Source of the DNA: Acidimicrobiia bacterium
GTDB taxonomy: Bacteria; Actinomycetota; Acidimicrobiia; Acidimicrobiales; SZUA-35
Length of the DNA: 56,620 nt
Assembly: GCA_003231975.1 (NCBI GenBank)
Contig: QIKW01000079.1
Location: 1 to 56,620, forward strand
Direction: 5' to 3'
Shown: in pieces, positions 49,431 through 56,071 of the stretch
Layout: the number at the start of each line of letters is the position of its first letter
Numbering within the stretch: the first letter of the stretch is position 1
Notes under the pieces: generated by a model
Told to the model about the DNA's origin: nothing
Seen by the model: the letters and a program-made list of their open reading frames with translations, nothing else
The model's database searches: none
Translations under genes and position numbers: made by a program

Positions 49431-49727
49431 ATGGGTATTTTGGACAAGATCAAGGCGCTGTTCGGTGGTGCCTCCGGTGCCGCGTCAGGAATGGCAGACA
49501 AAGCTGGCGTCGGCGGCATGGTCGACAAGGTTGGCGACGTTGCAGGCAGTGCCCGTGAAACCGTTGGCGGCGTTGTTGAAGGCGCGGTCGACAAGGTTGC
49601 CGACGTCGCAGATTCTGCCACTGGTGGCAAGTTCAGCGACCAGATCGACAAGGTCCGCGATGTTGCAGACAAGATCGACGGTGAGGACGACGGCGGAACC
49701 GGCGGTTCCGGAGCCAGCCAGGCCTGA
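49431..49727 (+). CDS. Rv0909/MT0933-like antitoxin-family protein
   Basis: 98 residues from ATG 49431 with AGAGGAG upstream. It starts M-G-I-L-D-K-I-K-A-L-F-G-G and contains V-D-K-V-A-D-V-A-D-S-A-T-G-G-K-F-S-D-Q-I-D-K-V, repeating a D-K-V-x-D-V-A motif several times. This matches the antitoxin protein family typified by Mycobacterium Rv0909 (MT0933-like). It is helical, low-complexity and Gly-rich at the end. The cognate toxin of Rv0909 is a SRPBCC protein (Rv0910), but no such gene is adjacent; the nearest SRPBCC gene is at 55216-55653. Confidence 0.78.
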   Translation: MGILDKIKALFGGASGAASGMADKAGVGGMVDKVGDVAGSARETVGGVVEGAVDKVADVADSATGGKFSDQIDKVRDVADKIDGEDDGGTGGSGASQA

Positions 49728-49766
49728 TCGGCCAAAGGCCAATCCCACAATTCAGACTCTGTGGCC

Positions 49767-49791
49767 AAGCCGCCGGTAGGCCCGGCGGCTT
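49767..49791. terminator. Strong bidirectional hairpin between convergent genes
   Basis: AAGCCGCCGG (49767-49776) pairs perfectly with CCGGCGGCTT (49782-49791) over a 5-nt loop. It lies between the antitoxin-like gene and the convergent zincin gene, so it should terminate both transcripts. Confidence 0.75.
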
Positions 49792-49828
49792 CTGGCGTTG
49801 GGTTGCCGGGCGTTGCGCTGAAGAGCGC

Positions 49829-50413
49829 TCAGTTGGGGGCGTCTGAGGCCAGGGCCCTCAACAGGGCCAGTTGCTCCGCAGTTGGCGGCGGGGCCAGTTC
49901 GCCGCGGTAGTCGGCATCGCCAACCAACAATGCGGCGAAGGCCTCAGCGAAGTCACCTGCGCCACTGGAAAAGTCGGCGGCCCCACTCTTTGGCCACCAT
50001 TGCGCCCCGGCCGCGTTCCGAGCCTCCAACCAGCGGGTTCGCTCTTCACTGGTGTTCATAGTCAGGTCAACTGCGTGCCCGAGCTCGTGGGCCAGAATGC
50101 GGGCTAGTTCGTTTGGGGTTGCCCCGGGCCGCACGAAGACTTCAATGCGTTTCTCGAAACTCCACGTGTAGCCCGCAACCGATCCCTCGCCTGAGACGAA
50201 TTCCAGGGTCCAGCCAGGTAGCCCGTCCTGCCAGGCGAACGTGATCTGGTCGAGGGCGGCGGTGCCCAACCCCTCGATCCGGGGCGTCTGGAAAACAGCA
50301 ACCGCCGGTGCCGGGGCCGGGGCTGCCAGTGGCAACCAGATTGCGTACGCGCCGACGGCGGTTGCCCCGGCGCAGAGCAGAGCCTGCGCAGTCCTCAAGG
50401 CGGCGTAGATCAT
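49829..50413 (-). CDS. Putative membrane-anchored zincin metallopeptidase
   Basis: 194 residues. An N-terminal hydrophobic segment (about 7-30) anchors or exports it, followed by a Pro/Ala stretch. The domain contains I-L-A-H-E-L-G-H-A-V-D-L (HExxH Zn motif, about residues 109-113) and, about 40 residues on, G-D-F-A-E-A-F-A-A, a likely third ligand Glu. This resembles gluzincin-type peptidases of the small exported kind. I do not recognise a specific family. The gene for the glycosylase lies 18 nt upstream on the same strand. Confidence 0.7.
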   Translation of the reverse strand: MIYAALRTAQALLCAGATAVGAYAIWLPLAAPAPAPAVAVFQTPRIEGLGTAALDQITFAWQDGLPGWTLEFVSGEGSVAGYTWSFEKRIEVFVRPGATPNELARILAHELGHAVDLTMNTSEERTRWLEARNAAGAQWWPKSGAADFSSGAGDFAEAFAALLVGDADYRGELAPPPTAEQLALLRALASDAPN

Positions 50414-50431
50414 TGCAAAGGCAAATCGACG

Positions 50432-51163
50432 TTACTTCGGCCCCTCTTGAGCAACGCTCAGGTGCTTTGTGAGAGAGCCAAGGCTCTCCCGGGTGTTGAG
50501 CCCGCTGGTATTCGGCATCAAATAGACGGGGCGGCCACCAAATGTTTCCGCCTGCCATCCGGCGGTCGCCTGTCTGTCAACCGCAATCCGCCAACCTCCA
50601 AGGCCAACCATGACCAGAACCTGAGGACTCAACCAGTTCACAAGGCGCTCAACTCGGGCGGCTCCGGTTCGGAACTCGGCGGGCTTCACCTCGTCTGCCT
50701 TTGTGCTTGGTCGCTTGGCCAAATCTGTGAATCCAACACCGTGCTCGGCCAAGGCGTGATCAATTGCCCGGTCTTCAGAAACGATGCCAGCGCGGAGCGC
50801 GGCGGGCCAGAAACGGTTGCCGGGCCTGGCAAAGCTAACCCCTGCCTCGGCCGAATAGTGACTTGGATTCAGACCACAAATCAGCAACTTCATATTCGGA
50901 CGGACGGTGTCTGGAAGGGTGGGAAGGCGCACTGCTGACGGCGCGGCGGACCTGAAGCCTGCACCCTCGAAGAGGTCATCTTGAGTTACCGGAAGGGTGC
51001 CTGAGATGCTCAGCTGAACCGACGCCCCAACAGGCAGCGAGCGGTGCACCCTTGCCAACCACATTGGAATCTCCCCGGCCTCAACCGCGGACTCTCGCCG
51101 CAGACCGACTTCGCTGCTGGATGCCTTTACCAAATGCCCGCCTGAGACCATCGGCCAGACCAT
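50432..51163 (-). CDS. mug: Mismatch-specific uracil-DNA glycosylase (MUG-like)
   Basis: 243 residues in the form starting at ATG 51163. The C-terminal 165 residues match MUG: G-L-N-P-S-H-Y-S-A-E-A-G-V-S-F-A-R-P-G-N-R-F-W (motif 1 with catalytic Asn) and M-P-N-T-S-G-L-N (motif 2). It removes uracil or thymine from G mismatches. An extra N-terminal 70 residues (L-A-R-V-H-R-S-L-P-V-G-A) resemble the end of a methyltransferase fold. An upstream TTG (51199) and a longer open frame exist; CATATT at 51203-51198 (minus) could be the -10 box, supporting 51163. Confidence 0.85.
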   Translation of the reverse strand: MVWPMVSGGHLVKASSSEVGLRRESAVEAGEIPMWLARVHRSLPVGASVQLSISGTLPVTQDDLFEGAGFRSAAPSAVRLPTLPDTVRPNMKLLICGLNPSHYSAEAGVSFARPGNRFWPAALRAGIVSEDRAIDHALAEHGVGFTDLAKRPSTKADEVKPAEFRTGAARVERLVNWLSPQVLVMVGLGGWRIAVDRQATAGWQAETFGGRPVYLMPNTSGLNTRESLGSLTKHLSVAQEGPK

Positions 51164-51283
51164 ATCGGTCACACCGGCTGACCAGTTCTGGGCTCGCAAT
51201 ATGGTTACGATGTTGTAGTGCGTCCCCGGCCGGTGGGTACCGGTCGGGTCAAGATTTTGAAAGTCGTCGGGAGGCGAGCGGGG

Positions 51284-51457
51284 ATGACAGAAGTTCAGGA
51301 GCGAGAATCCATAGAAGAAGCGCTGGAAATGATCGACGCCGGACTGGGTGGCCTAACAGACAGGCGGCTGGTGTCCAGCGATGAGATCACCGATCTTCTT
51401 CTAGATGTGCGGGCCCTACTTGCCGTGCCAACCAATGAGGTGGTTGGCCAGGGCTAG
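51284..51457 (+). CDS. Small helical protein (57 residues)
   Basis: 57 residues from ATG 51284, preceded by a purine-rich GGGAGGCGAGCGGGG. The sequence E-A-L-E-M-I-D-A-G-L-G-G-L-T-D-R-R-L-V-S-S-D-E-I-T-D-L-L-L-D-V-R-A-L-L looks like a single helix-loop-helix pair. I recall similar small hypothetical proteins from related actinobacteria but cannot name a family. It is divergent from the glycosylase and convergent with PAP2. Confidence 0.5.
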   Translation: MTEVQERESIEEALEMIDAGLGGLTDRRLVSSDEITDLLLDVRALLAVPTNEVVGQG

Positions 51458-51477
51458 CTGCCCAAATTACTGGCTTC

Positions 51478-51512
51478 CGCGGTGTTCATTACCGCGGTGT
51501 TCATTACCGCAG
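51478..51512. repeat. Short 15-nt tandem repeat at PAP2 3' end
   Basis: CCGCGGTGTTCATTA is repeated at 51478-51492 and 51493-51507, followed by a partial third copy (CCGCAGTG). It ends at and overlaps the PAP2 stop codon. Confidence 0.6.
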
Positions 51513-52034
51513 TGGCCTGATCGCCTTGACCGCGAGCCCAAAGGCGGCCCCCAGAACAGCGCCCGCCGCTACGTCGGATGCGTGGTGCATCCTTGTGTGT
51601 ATCCGGCTGGTTGCCACTATCGCAGCGGCTCCGAACCAAAGCGGCTTCAAGGCTGGCACGGCGTTGCTCAGAAGCACGGCTGCCATCGTTCCCGAGCTGG
51701 CATGGCCGCTGGGAAAGCTGGCGGTGCGAGGCCGCCTGAGGTGCGGGGCGCCTTCGATCAGGTCAGGCCGCTTCCTGTCGAAGATCGGCTTGATCATCAC
51801 GTTCACCAGCACCGATTCAACCCCAAGGGCCACCGTCATTCGCAGGGCGTGGGGCCTCAGCGTCGGGGAAATTGCGGCGCCCACAAGCGACAGTGCGTGC
51901 CAGCAAAATGACATCTCAGCAGCCTTGCTTGCATTGTAGAACATCGCGTCGGCCACGGGGTGGCCCCGCAGCTTGGCGAACGTTCGGTCCAGCTGATGGT
52001 CGAACTTGTCAGTGTTTGGAATCTGCACCGGCAT
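51504..52034 (-). CDS. PAP2-family phosphatase
   Basis: 176 residues. The three acid-phosphatase signature motifs are K-P-I-F-D-R-K-R-P, S-F-P-S-G-H-A-S-S and S-R-I-H-T-R-M-H-H-A-S-D-V. Several hydrophobic segments make it an integral membrane enzyme. It could be an undecaprenyl pyrophosphate or lipid phosphate phosphatase, plausible next to polysaccharide genes. Ends in the tandem repeat; a divergent crotonase gene starts 24 nt away. Confidence 0.9.
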   Translation of the reverse strand: MPVQIPNTDKFDHQLDRTFAKLRGHPVADAMFYNASKAAEMSFCWHALSLVGAAISPTLRPHALRMTVALGVESVLVNVMIKPIFDRKRPDLIEGAPHLRRPRTASFPSGHASSGTMAAVLLSNAVPALKPLWFGAAAIVATSRIHTRMHHASDVAAGAVLGAAFGLAVKAIRPLR

Positions 52035-52058
52035 TCAGATGAGCCTACGGTCAACCCG

Positions 52059-52859
52059 ATGAACAACGAGGAGTCAACCATTCGCTACGAGGTGCGCGGC
52101 ACCACCGCCGTTGTCACCATTGATCGACCCGAGGTGCGCAACGCCGTTGACGGGCCAACGGCCACTGCTCTGGCCGATTCATTTAGGCGGTTCGAAGCAG
52201 ACCCCTCATTGGTGGCGGCCGTCCTTACCGGCGCTCCGGGGCCAGATGGCCTGGGTGGTTTCTGCGCGGGGGCAGACCTCAAAGCGATTTCCGGCGGCTC
52301 CGGCAACCGGGCCACTCCCGAAGGAGATGGCCCGCTGGGGCCAACCCGGTTGGCGCTGTCCAAACCGGTGATAGCTGCTGTTGAGGGCCATGCAGTTGCA
52401 GGAGGCCTGGAACTGGCGCTTTGGTGTGACCTCAGAGTTGTGGCCTCGAACGCGGTGTTCGGGGTGTTCTGCCGGCGCTGGGGCGTGCCGCTGATAGACG
52501 GAGGCACCGTTCGTTTGCCCCGTCTGATCGGGCAGTCACACGCGCTGGACATGATCCTCACCGGTAGGCCGGTTGACGGTGCCGAGGCCTACGGAATGGG
52601 CCTGGCCAATCGGTTGGTCGAACCTGGCACCGCGCTGGAAGCTGCTGTTGCGCTTGCCGATTCCCTGGCCCAGTTCCCCCAAGGCTGTCTCCGATCCGAC
52701 AGGCAGTCCTGCATCGAGCAGTGGGAGCTTGGCCCCGGTGAGGCAATGGCCAACGAGTTTACCCTGGGTTTCGAAGCTCTTCGCTCTGGCGAAAGCCGAG
52801 AGGGCGCCAGCCAATTCGCCGGAGGCGCAGGCAGAGGCGGATCTTTCGCAGACGAATAG
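52059..52859 (+). CDS. Crotonase-family protein (enoyl-CoA hydratase-like)
   Basis: 266 residues from ATG 52059. Crotonase motifs: I-D-R-P-E-V-R-N-A-V-D, G-G-F-C-A-G-A-D-L-K (oxyanion hole) and G-H-A-V-A-G-G-L-E-L-A-L-W-C-D-L-R, which keeps the first catalytic Glu. The second catalytic Glu position (P-E in hydratases) reads F-C-R-R-W-G-V-P-L-I-D-G-G, so that Glu is missing. The reaction may be other than hydration. The C-terminus is Gly-rich and possibly disordered. Confidence 0.88.
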   Translation: MNNEESTIRYEVRGTTAVVTIDRPEVRNAVDGPTATALADSFRRFEADPSLVAAVLTGAPGPDGLGGFCAGADLKAISGGSGNRATPEGDGPLGPTRLALSKPVIAAVEGHAVAGGLELALWCDLRVVASNAVFGVFCRRWGVPLIDGGTVRLPRLIGQSHALDMILTGRPVDGAEAYGMGLANRLVEPGTALEAAVALADSLAQFPQGCLRSDRQSCIEQWELGPGEAMANEFTLGFEALRSGESREGASQFAGGAGRGGSFADE

Positions 52860-52862
52860 AGG

Positions 52863-53243
52863 TCAGATGGCCTGGCGTCGTTGGCGGAATGCCAGCACCG
52901 CGGTAAGCCTGACTTTGCGATTGAGGCCAACCTGTTCGTAGGGGATCTCGCCTGCTGCTAATAGTTCGGCGAAATCCTGGGGCGAGATGTCCAGCAGGTC
53001 GGCCGCTTCGCCGGTTGTAAGAACCTCTCGAACCGGAGCAACCGTGATGGCCTGGCCATCAGCCATGGCTGAAACAACGTTTCGCAGTACTTCAAACACC
53101 TCGGGCGGCAACGCAACCGTCTCTCCCGACTCGGCGCCAAGCGTTGTTGGCGACCCGTCTCGAACCCCCTCAACCAGGGCCACCAACTCGTCGAAGGGAA
53201 CGCTTGGGGGAAAGACGGTGCGATCAAGGGACCACTTGGCCAC
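52863..53243 (-). CDS. Excisionase-type HTH DNA-binding protein
   Basis: 126 residues. An N-terminal helical domain (P-P-E-V-F-E-V-L-R-N-V-V) is followed by a MerR/excisionase-like HTH: L-T-T-G-E-A-A-D-L-L-D-I-S-P-Q-D-F-A-E-L-L-A-A-G-E-I-P-Y-E-Q-V-G-L-N-R-K-V-R-L-T. This arrangement is common in antitoxins paired with a PIN-domain toxin, but no PIN gene follows here. Gene order is convergent with the crotonase and 35 nt downstream of the SDR on the same strand. Confidence 0.83.
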   Translation of the reverse strand: MAKWSLDRTVFPPSVPFDELVALVEGVRDGSPTTLGAESGETVALPPEVFEVLRNVVSAMADGQAITVAPVREVLTTGEAADLLDISPQDFAELLAAGEIPYEQVGLNRKVRLTAVLAFRQRRQAI

Positions 53244-53278
53244 AATTCAGCTCCGCGGTCGGCCCGCCAGAGCCGGGA

Positions 53279-54172
53279 TCAGCTCCACTGGGCCATCAGC
53301 TTGGCGAACTCGTCTGCCGGGCCGTTTGGAACCACGTAGCCCTCTTCAGCGTTGATGGCTTCCCAGTCTTCGGCAACGGTTTCCACCGTGATGTCGGCGC
53401 CGCGGTGAGTGCCAGGGGTTAGCCCGATGAAGTAGCGGGCAATGGTGCCGCCCGCCGCGCTGTAGACACAGCCGCTGGTTTCGTTGCTCTGGTGGGCCAG
53501 GTAAACCACAACCGGAGTTACCAATTTGGGATCAAGTTGATCAGACATTCCACCAAGCAGGTCTTCGGTCATCCGGGTGGCGGCAACCGGAGCGATTGCA
53601 TTTACCAGAATGTTGTACTTCGCCCCTTCCGCGGCCAGAACCCGGGTGAGGCCAACGAGGCCCATTTTGGCTGCCCCATAGTTGGCCTGGCCGAAGTTGC
53701 CGGTGAGGCCGGAGTTGGACGATGTGTTGATCACCCGGCCATAACCCTGCTCTCGCATGTGAACCCACGCAGGCTGAGTGACGTAGAAGGCGCCCCTGAG
53801 GTGCACGTCAAGTACCGAGGTGATCTCGGCAGCCGACATCTTGTGAAAGGTCTTGTCCCGCAGGATCCCCGCGTTGTTGACAACAACGTCGACCTGACCG
53901 AAAGCGTCGATGGCCGCCTGAACAATTGCCTTGCCGCCCTCCTCGGTGGCCACGCTGTCTGCATTGGCAACAGCCTCTGAGCCCAGGGCTTCAATTTCGG
54001 CGACAACAGCCTCGGCCGCCGTTTTCGAGCTGCCGCTGCCATCGACTGACCCACCAAGGTCGTTGACAACCACGCGGGCGCCCCGCTTGGCGAACTCCAG
54101 CGCATGCTCTCGACCCAGCCCTCCACCGGCTCCGGTGATGATCACAACCTTGCCGTCGAATCCCAGTTCCAT
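53279..54172 (-). CDS. SDR-family 3-hydroxyacyl-CoA dehydrogenase-like (MFE-2 type)
   Basis: 297 residues from ATG 54172, with AGGAAA upstream. SDR motifs: V-I-I-T-G-A-G-G-G-L-G-R-E-H (about 10-23), N-N-A-G-I, N-T-S-S-N-S-G and catalytic Y-G-A-A-K. V-V-V-N-D-L-G-G-S and the S-S-K-T-A-A-E segment match the dehydrogenase domain of peroxisomal multifunctional enzyme type 2. Probably beta-oxidation or steroid/acyl-CoA metabolism, in keeping with the adjacent crotonase. Confidence 0.9.
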   Translation of the reverse strand: MELGFDGKVVIITGAGGGLGREHALEFAKRGARVVVNDLGGSVDGSGSSKTAAEAVVAEIEALGSEAVANADSVATEEGGKAIVQAAIDAFGQVDVVVNNAGILRDKTFHKMSAAEITSVLDVHLRGAFYVTQPAWVHMREQGYGRVINTSSNSGLTGNFGQANYGAAKMGLVGLTRVLAAEGAKYNILVNAIAPVAATRMTEDLLGGMSDQLDPKLVTPVVVYLAHQSNETSGCVYSAAGGTIARYFIGLTPGTHRGADITVETVAEDWEAINAEEGYVVPNGPADEFAKLMAQWS

Positions 54173-54277
54173 TTTCTGATTTCCTGCCTGTTCAGTGATT
54201 TGGGTCGTATGTGTATCGGACGGCGCAGAGCATACGGGAGCCAACGGGCGCCGCCAAAGCCGACGGACCGTTCAGCT

Positions 54278-55219
54278 TCAGTTTTGGTTGAACAGCTCCT
54301 GGTCTTCGGGAGACTGCCACTGGGGTTGGTCGCTTCGATCGCTGCGGGTATCGGCGTGCTCTGCTCCTGAAGCGCCTGCCGCTTCTTGGCCCCTGCTCCA
54401 GCTCATCGGGCTGGCCTTCCACGAATCTTGGCTCCATTTAACCCCAATGTCTGCAATAGGCCCGGGCTCGCCAGGCTGTGGCTTCTCCATGGCAACCGCA
54501 AGCTCAAGGGCGTCTTGCACAATCTTTCGTTGCAGCACGGGATCGTTTGGCGGCCCGGCAGTGTGACCAAGCGGAAGATCCACAAATGCAGACCTTGGGG
54601 GGTTCGCCCTTTTTGTGATTGACATGGCGGAAGTAAGCCCAATCGTTGGGAATCCCGCCTCTTCGAGGCTGCGAGCGATCAGACCGATCGACTGGTGGCA
54701 AACCGGTCAAACCGGCACCAGCAACACAAGGTCGGGCTCTTCAGCCTTGCAGTGCTCCAGCAGGGCAGGCACTGTGTCTTCGCCAAGTCGGCGGGTGCTG
54801 TAAATGCCTCCCATGAACGCCGCGGCGGTCGGCGTGACAGCACCGATTGTGCCGTCGGCGGCCAGCTCGTTCAATCGATCAAGGGGGAACACGCAGTTCG
54901 GGTCGACCCGGGCGTCGGTCTGGTCATACGCGAAATGGGCGGTTCGCAGCTGGCTGGTTGGTGAGTTCGACGCGATGGAGCGAATTGAGGTGTCGTCTTT
55001 GGTGTGGAAGGCCTGCTGGCCCGCGAGGTAAACACCGCCGGAACCAATGAGGGTTACCTTGCATTCGTTCAGCGGCTTAGAGATTGGAGCCCAGGGCGGA
55101 GTCTCGTGCCTTTCGGCCCACCTGTACGCGTCGTAACCAAGGCCGCTGTAGAGCCGCCGGGTTTCATCTATGTAGTCGGCTGGCGGAAGGGCGCAAGCGC
55201 CAACCGCGGCGTCGCTCAT
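54278..55219 (-). CDS. Selenoprotein B-family reductase with in-frame UGA (Sec171)
   Basis: 313 residues if TGA at 54709-54707 is read as selenocysteine. Frames 55219-54707 and 54706-54278 are in the same phase and together match the glycine/sarcosine/betaine/D-proline reductase selenoprotein B (GRDB) family: I-G-S-G-G-V-Y-L near 58, D-A-R-V-D-P-N-C-V-F-P-L-D-R-L-N-E-L at about 105-122, L-V-L-L-V-P-V-U-P-V-C-H-Q-S-I-G-L at 164-180 and V-D-L-P-L-G-H-T-A-G about 50 residues later. Homology continues across the stop, so U-P-V-C (171-174) is a redox pair. A SECIS-like hairpin follows. Substrate unknown; the usual GrdA/GrdC partners are absent. The last 45 residues are an extra tail. ATG overlaps the SRPBCC stop by ATGA. 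Confidence 0.85.
54667..54706 (-). promoter_or_regulatory. Candidate bacterial SECIS hairpin
   Basis: Immediately after the UGA, reading the minus strand. The apical loop GGUCU (54685-54681) is closed by CGAUC (54690-54686) and GAUCG (54680-54676). A lower helix can form between GGUU plus GC (54704-54701, 54699-54698) and GC plus AGCC (54672-54671, 54670-54667) with a bulged U at 54700. The loop starts 21 nt after the UGA, within the range of known bSECIS elements, and matches the fdhF SECIS loop (AGGUCU). A competing fold pairs GACCGGUU with GAUCGGUC. Confidence 0.7.
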
Positions 55220-55653
55220 TCAGACTCCAAACGTTGCTGCATTCGTTCTGCCTCTTTGTCTATCCCCGATTCCAGCACCTTGCCAAGTGCGCTGGCCAAT
55301 GGGCCGGTCAAGAATGTTGTGCCCTCGGCGTTAATGGCAAACAGCGCCTCAGTCGCTGCTTCGCCCCGTGGGTCAAGGCTGAGGGTCACCGTTACCTTGA
55401 TTCCCTTGGCTTGGGCCCGCACCGCCATGGACTGGCGGCCCGCTCGCCCAGTGGGGCTGACCGTTGCCTCGTCGTTAACCGTTCCAAGCGGGGTCTTGAG
55501 GCTGAACATGAATGCAGTGAGGTCGCCGGAAACGTCGTGGACCGGGTCTCGAAGTTTGTGAAGCCCGCCAATGCCTTCCCAGGTGCGCACCTTCTGGAGG
55601 CGCTCCCACACCTCATCCACCGGGCGGTTGATCCTCAAGGTTCTCTCTGCCAT
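55216..55653 (-). CDS. SRPBCC/CoxG-like protein coupled to the selenoprotein
   Basis: 145 residues. Pattern of the START/SRPBCC fold: R-T-L-R-I-N-R-P-V-D-E-V-W-E-R-L-Q-K-V at the N-terminus, V-S-G-D-L-T-A-F-M-F-S-L-K-T, and a long C-terminal helix (I-D-K-E-A-E-R-M-Q-Q-R-L). Resembles CoxG-like hydrophobic-ligand binding proteins. Its TGA overlaps the ATG of the selenoprotein gene. A repeat block lies just upstream of its start codon at 55653. Confidence 0.82.
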   Translation of the reverse strand: MAERTLRINRPVDEVWERLQKVRTWEGIGGLHKLRDPVHDVSGDLTAFMFSLKTPLGTVNDEATVSPTGRAGRQSMAVRAQAKGIKVTVTLSLDPRGEAATEALFAINAEGTTFLTGPLASALGKVLESGIDKEAERMQQRLESE

Positions 55654-55668
55654 AGAGCAACTATTACA

Positions 55669-55931
55669 TTGGTTCGGCTATCGCCTCACCGGCTTCGCCG
55701 GATCTGGGTCTTTTGCTCGCGGCGTGCCGACGCCGTCGGCAGCGCGTGGCTGTTGTATTGGTTCGGCTATCGCCTCACCGGCTTCGCCGGATCTAGCTCA
55801 GTCGCTCAAAGCTGGTCGCCGATGGCGACCACGCGTGGCTGTTGTGTTGGGACCTGCTTTGCAGGTCCGCCTTCGGCCAATCCAGCTCAGCCGCTTAAAG
55901 CTGGTCGCCGATGGCGACCAGCCGTGGCAGG
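55669..55931. repeat. Intergenic repeat block (two repeat families)
   Basis: No gene is supported in 55654-56071 (418 nt). A 37-nt sequence (TTGGTTCGGCTATCG.. ..GCCGGATCT) occurs at 55669-55705 and 55758-55794, almost identical. AAAGCTGGTCGCCGATGGCG.. units occur at 55808-55831 and 55897-55920, giving the same TGGTCGCC/GGCGACCA palindrome as at 18-36 and 7742-7760. TGCCGAC-GCC-GTCGGCA at 55725-55741 matches 7924-7940. CGTGGCTGTTG is repeated at 55745 and 55834. This is the densest repeat cluster of the window. Confidence 0.85.
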
Positions 55932-55945
55932 CTGGGGCCGAGCCG

Positions 55946-55992
55946 TTCTGGAGGCCTGTACCCCTAGAAAAGCACAGTACAGGCCTCCAGAA
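55946..55992. terminator. 16-bp perfect hairpin downstream of the agmatinase gene
   Basis: TTCTGGAGGCCTGTAC (55946-55961) is perfectly complementary to GTACAGGCCTCCAGAA (55977-55992), loop 15 nt. It lies about 80 nt beyond the stop codon of the minus-strand agmatinase gene and 290 nt upstream of the SRPBCC start, so it may terminate the agmatinase transcript. No U-tract is obvious in either direction. Confidence 0.5.
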
Positions 55993-56071
55993 TCTCCCAA
56001 AACCGGAACTGGCGTCAAGCTGTTTCGCGAACAACCGCCGGATCCAAGCCTGGGTTTGGTGCAAGCGAAAT

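Noticed and set aside
54278-55219. Pseudogene reading of the split selenoprotein frames
   Set aside because: Only one in-frame TGA, at the family's Sec position, with intact downstream homology and a SECIS-like hairpin; no other lesion. Kept as an alternative only if the genome lacks Sec machinery.
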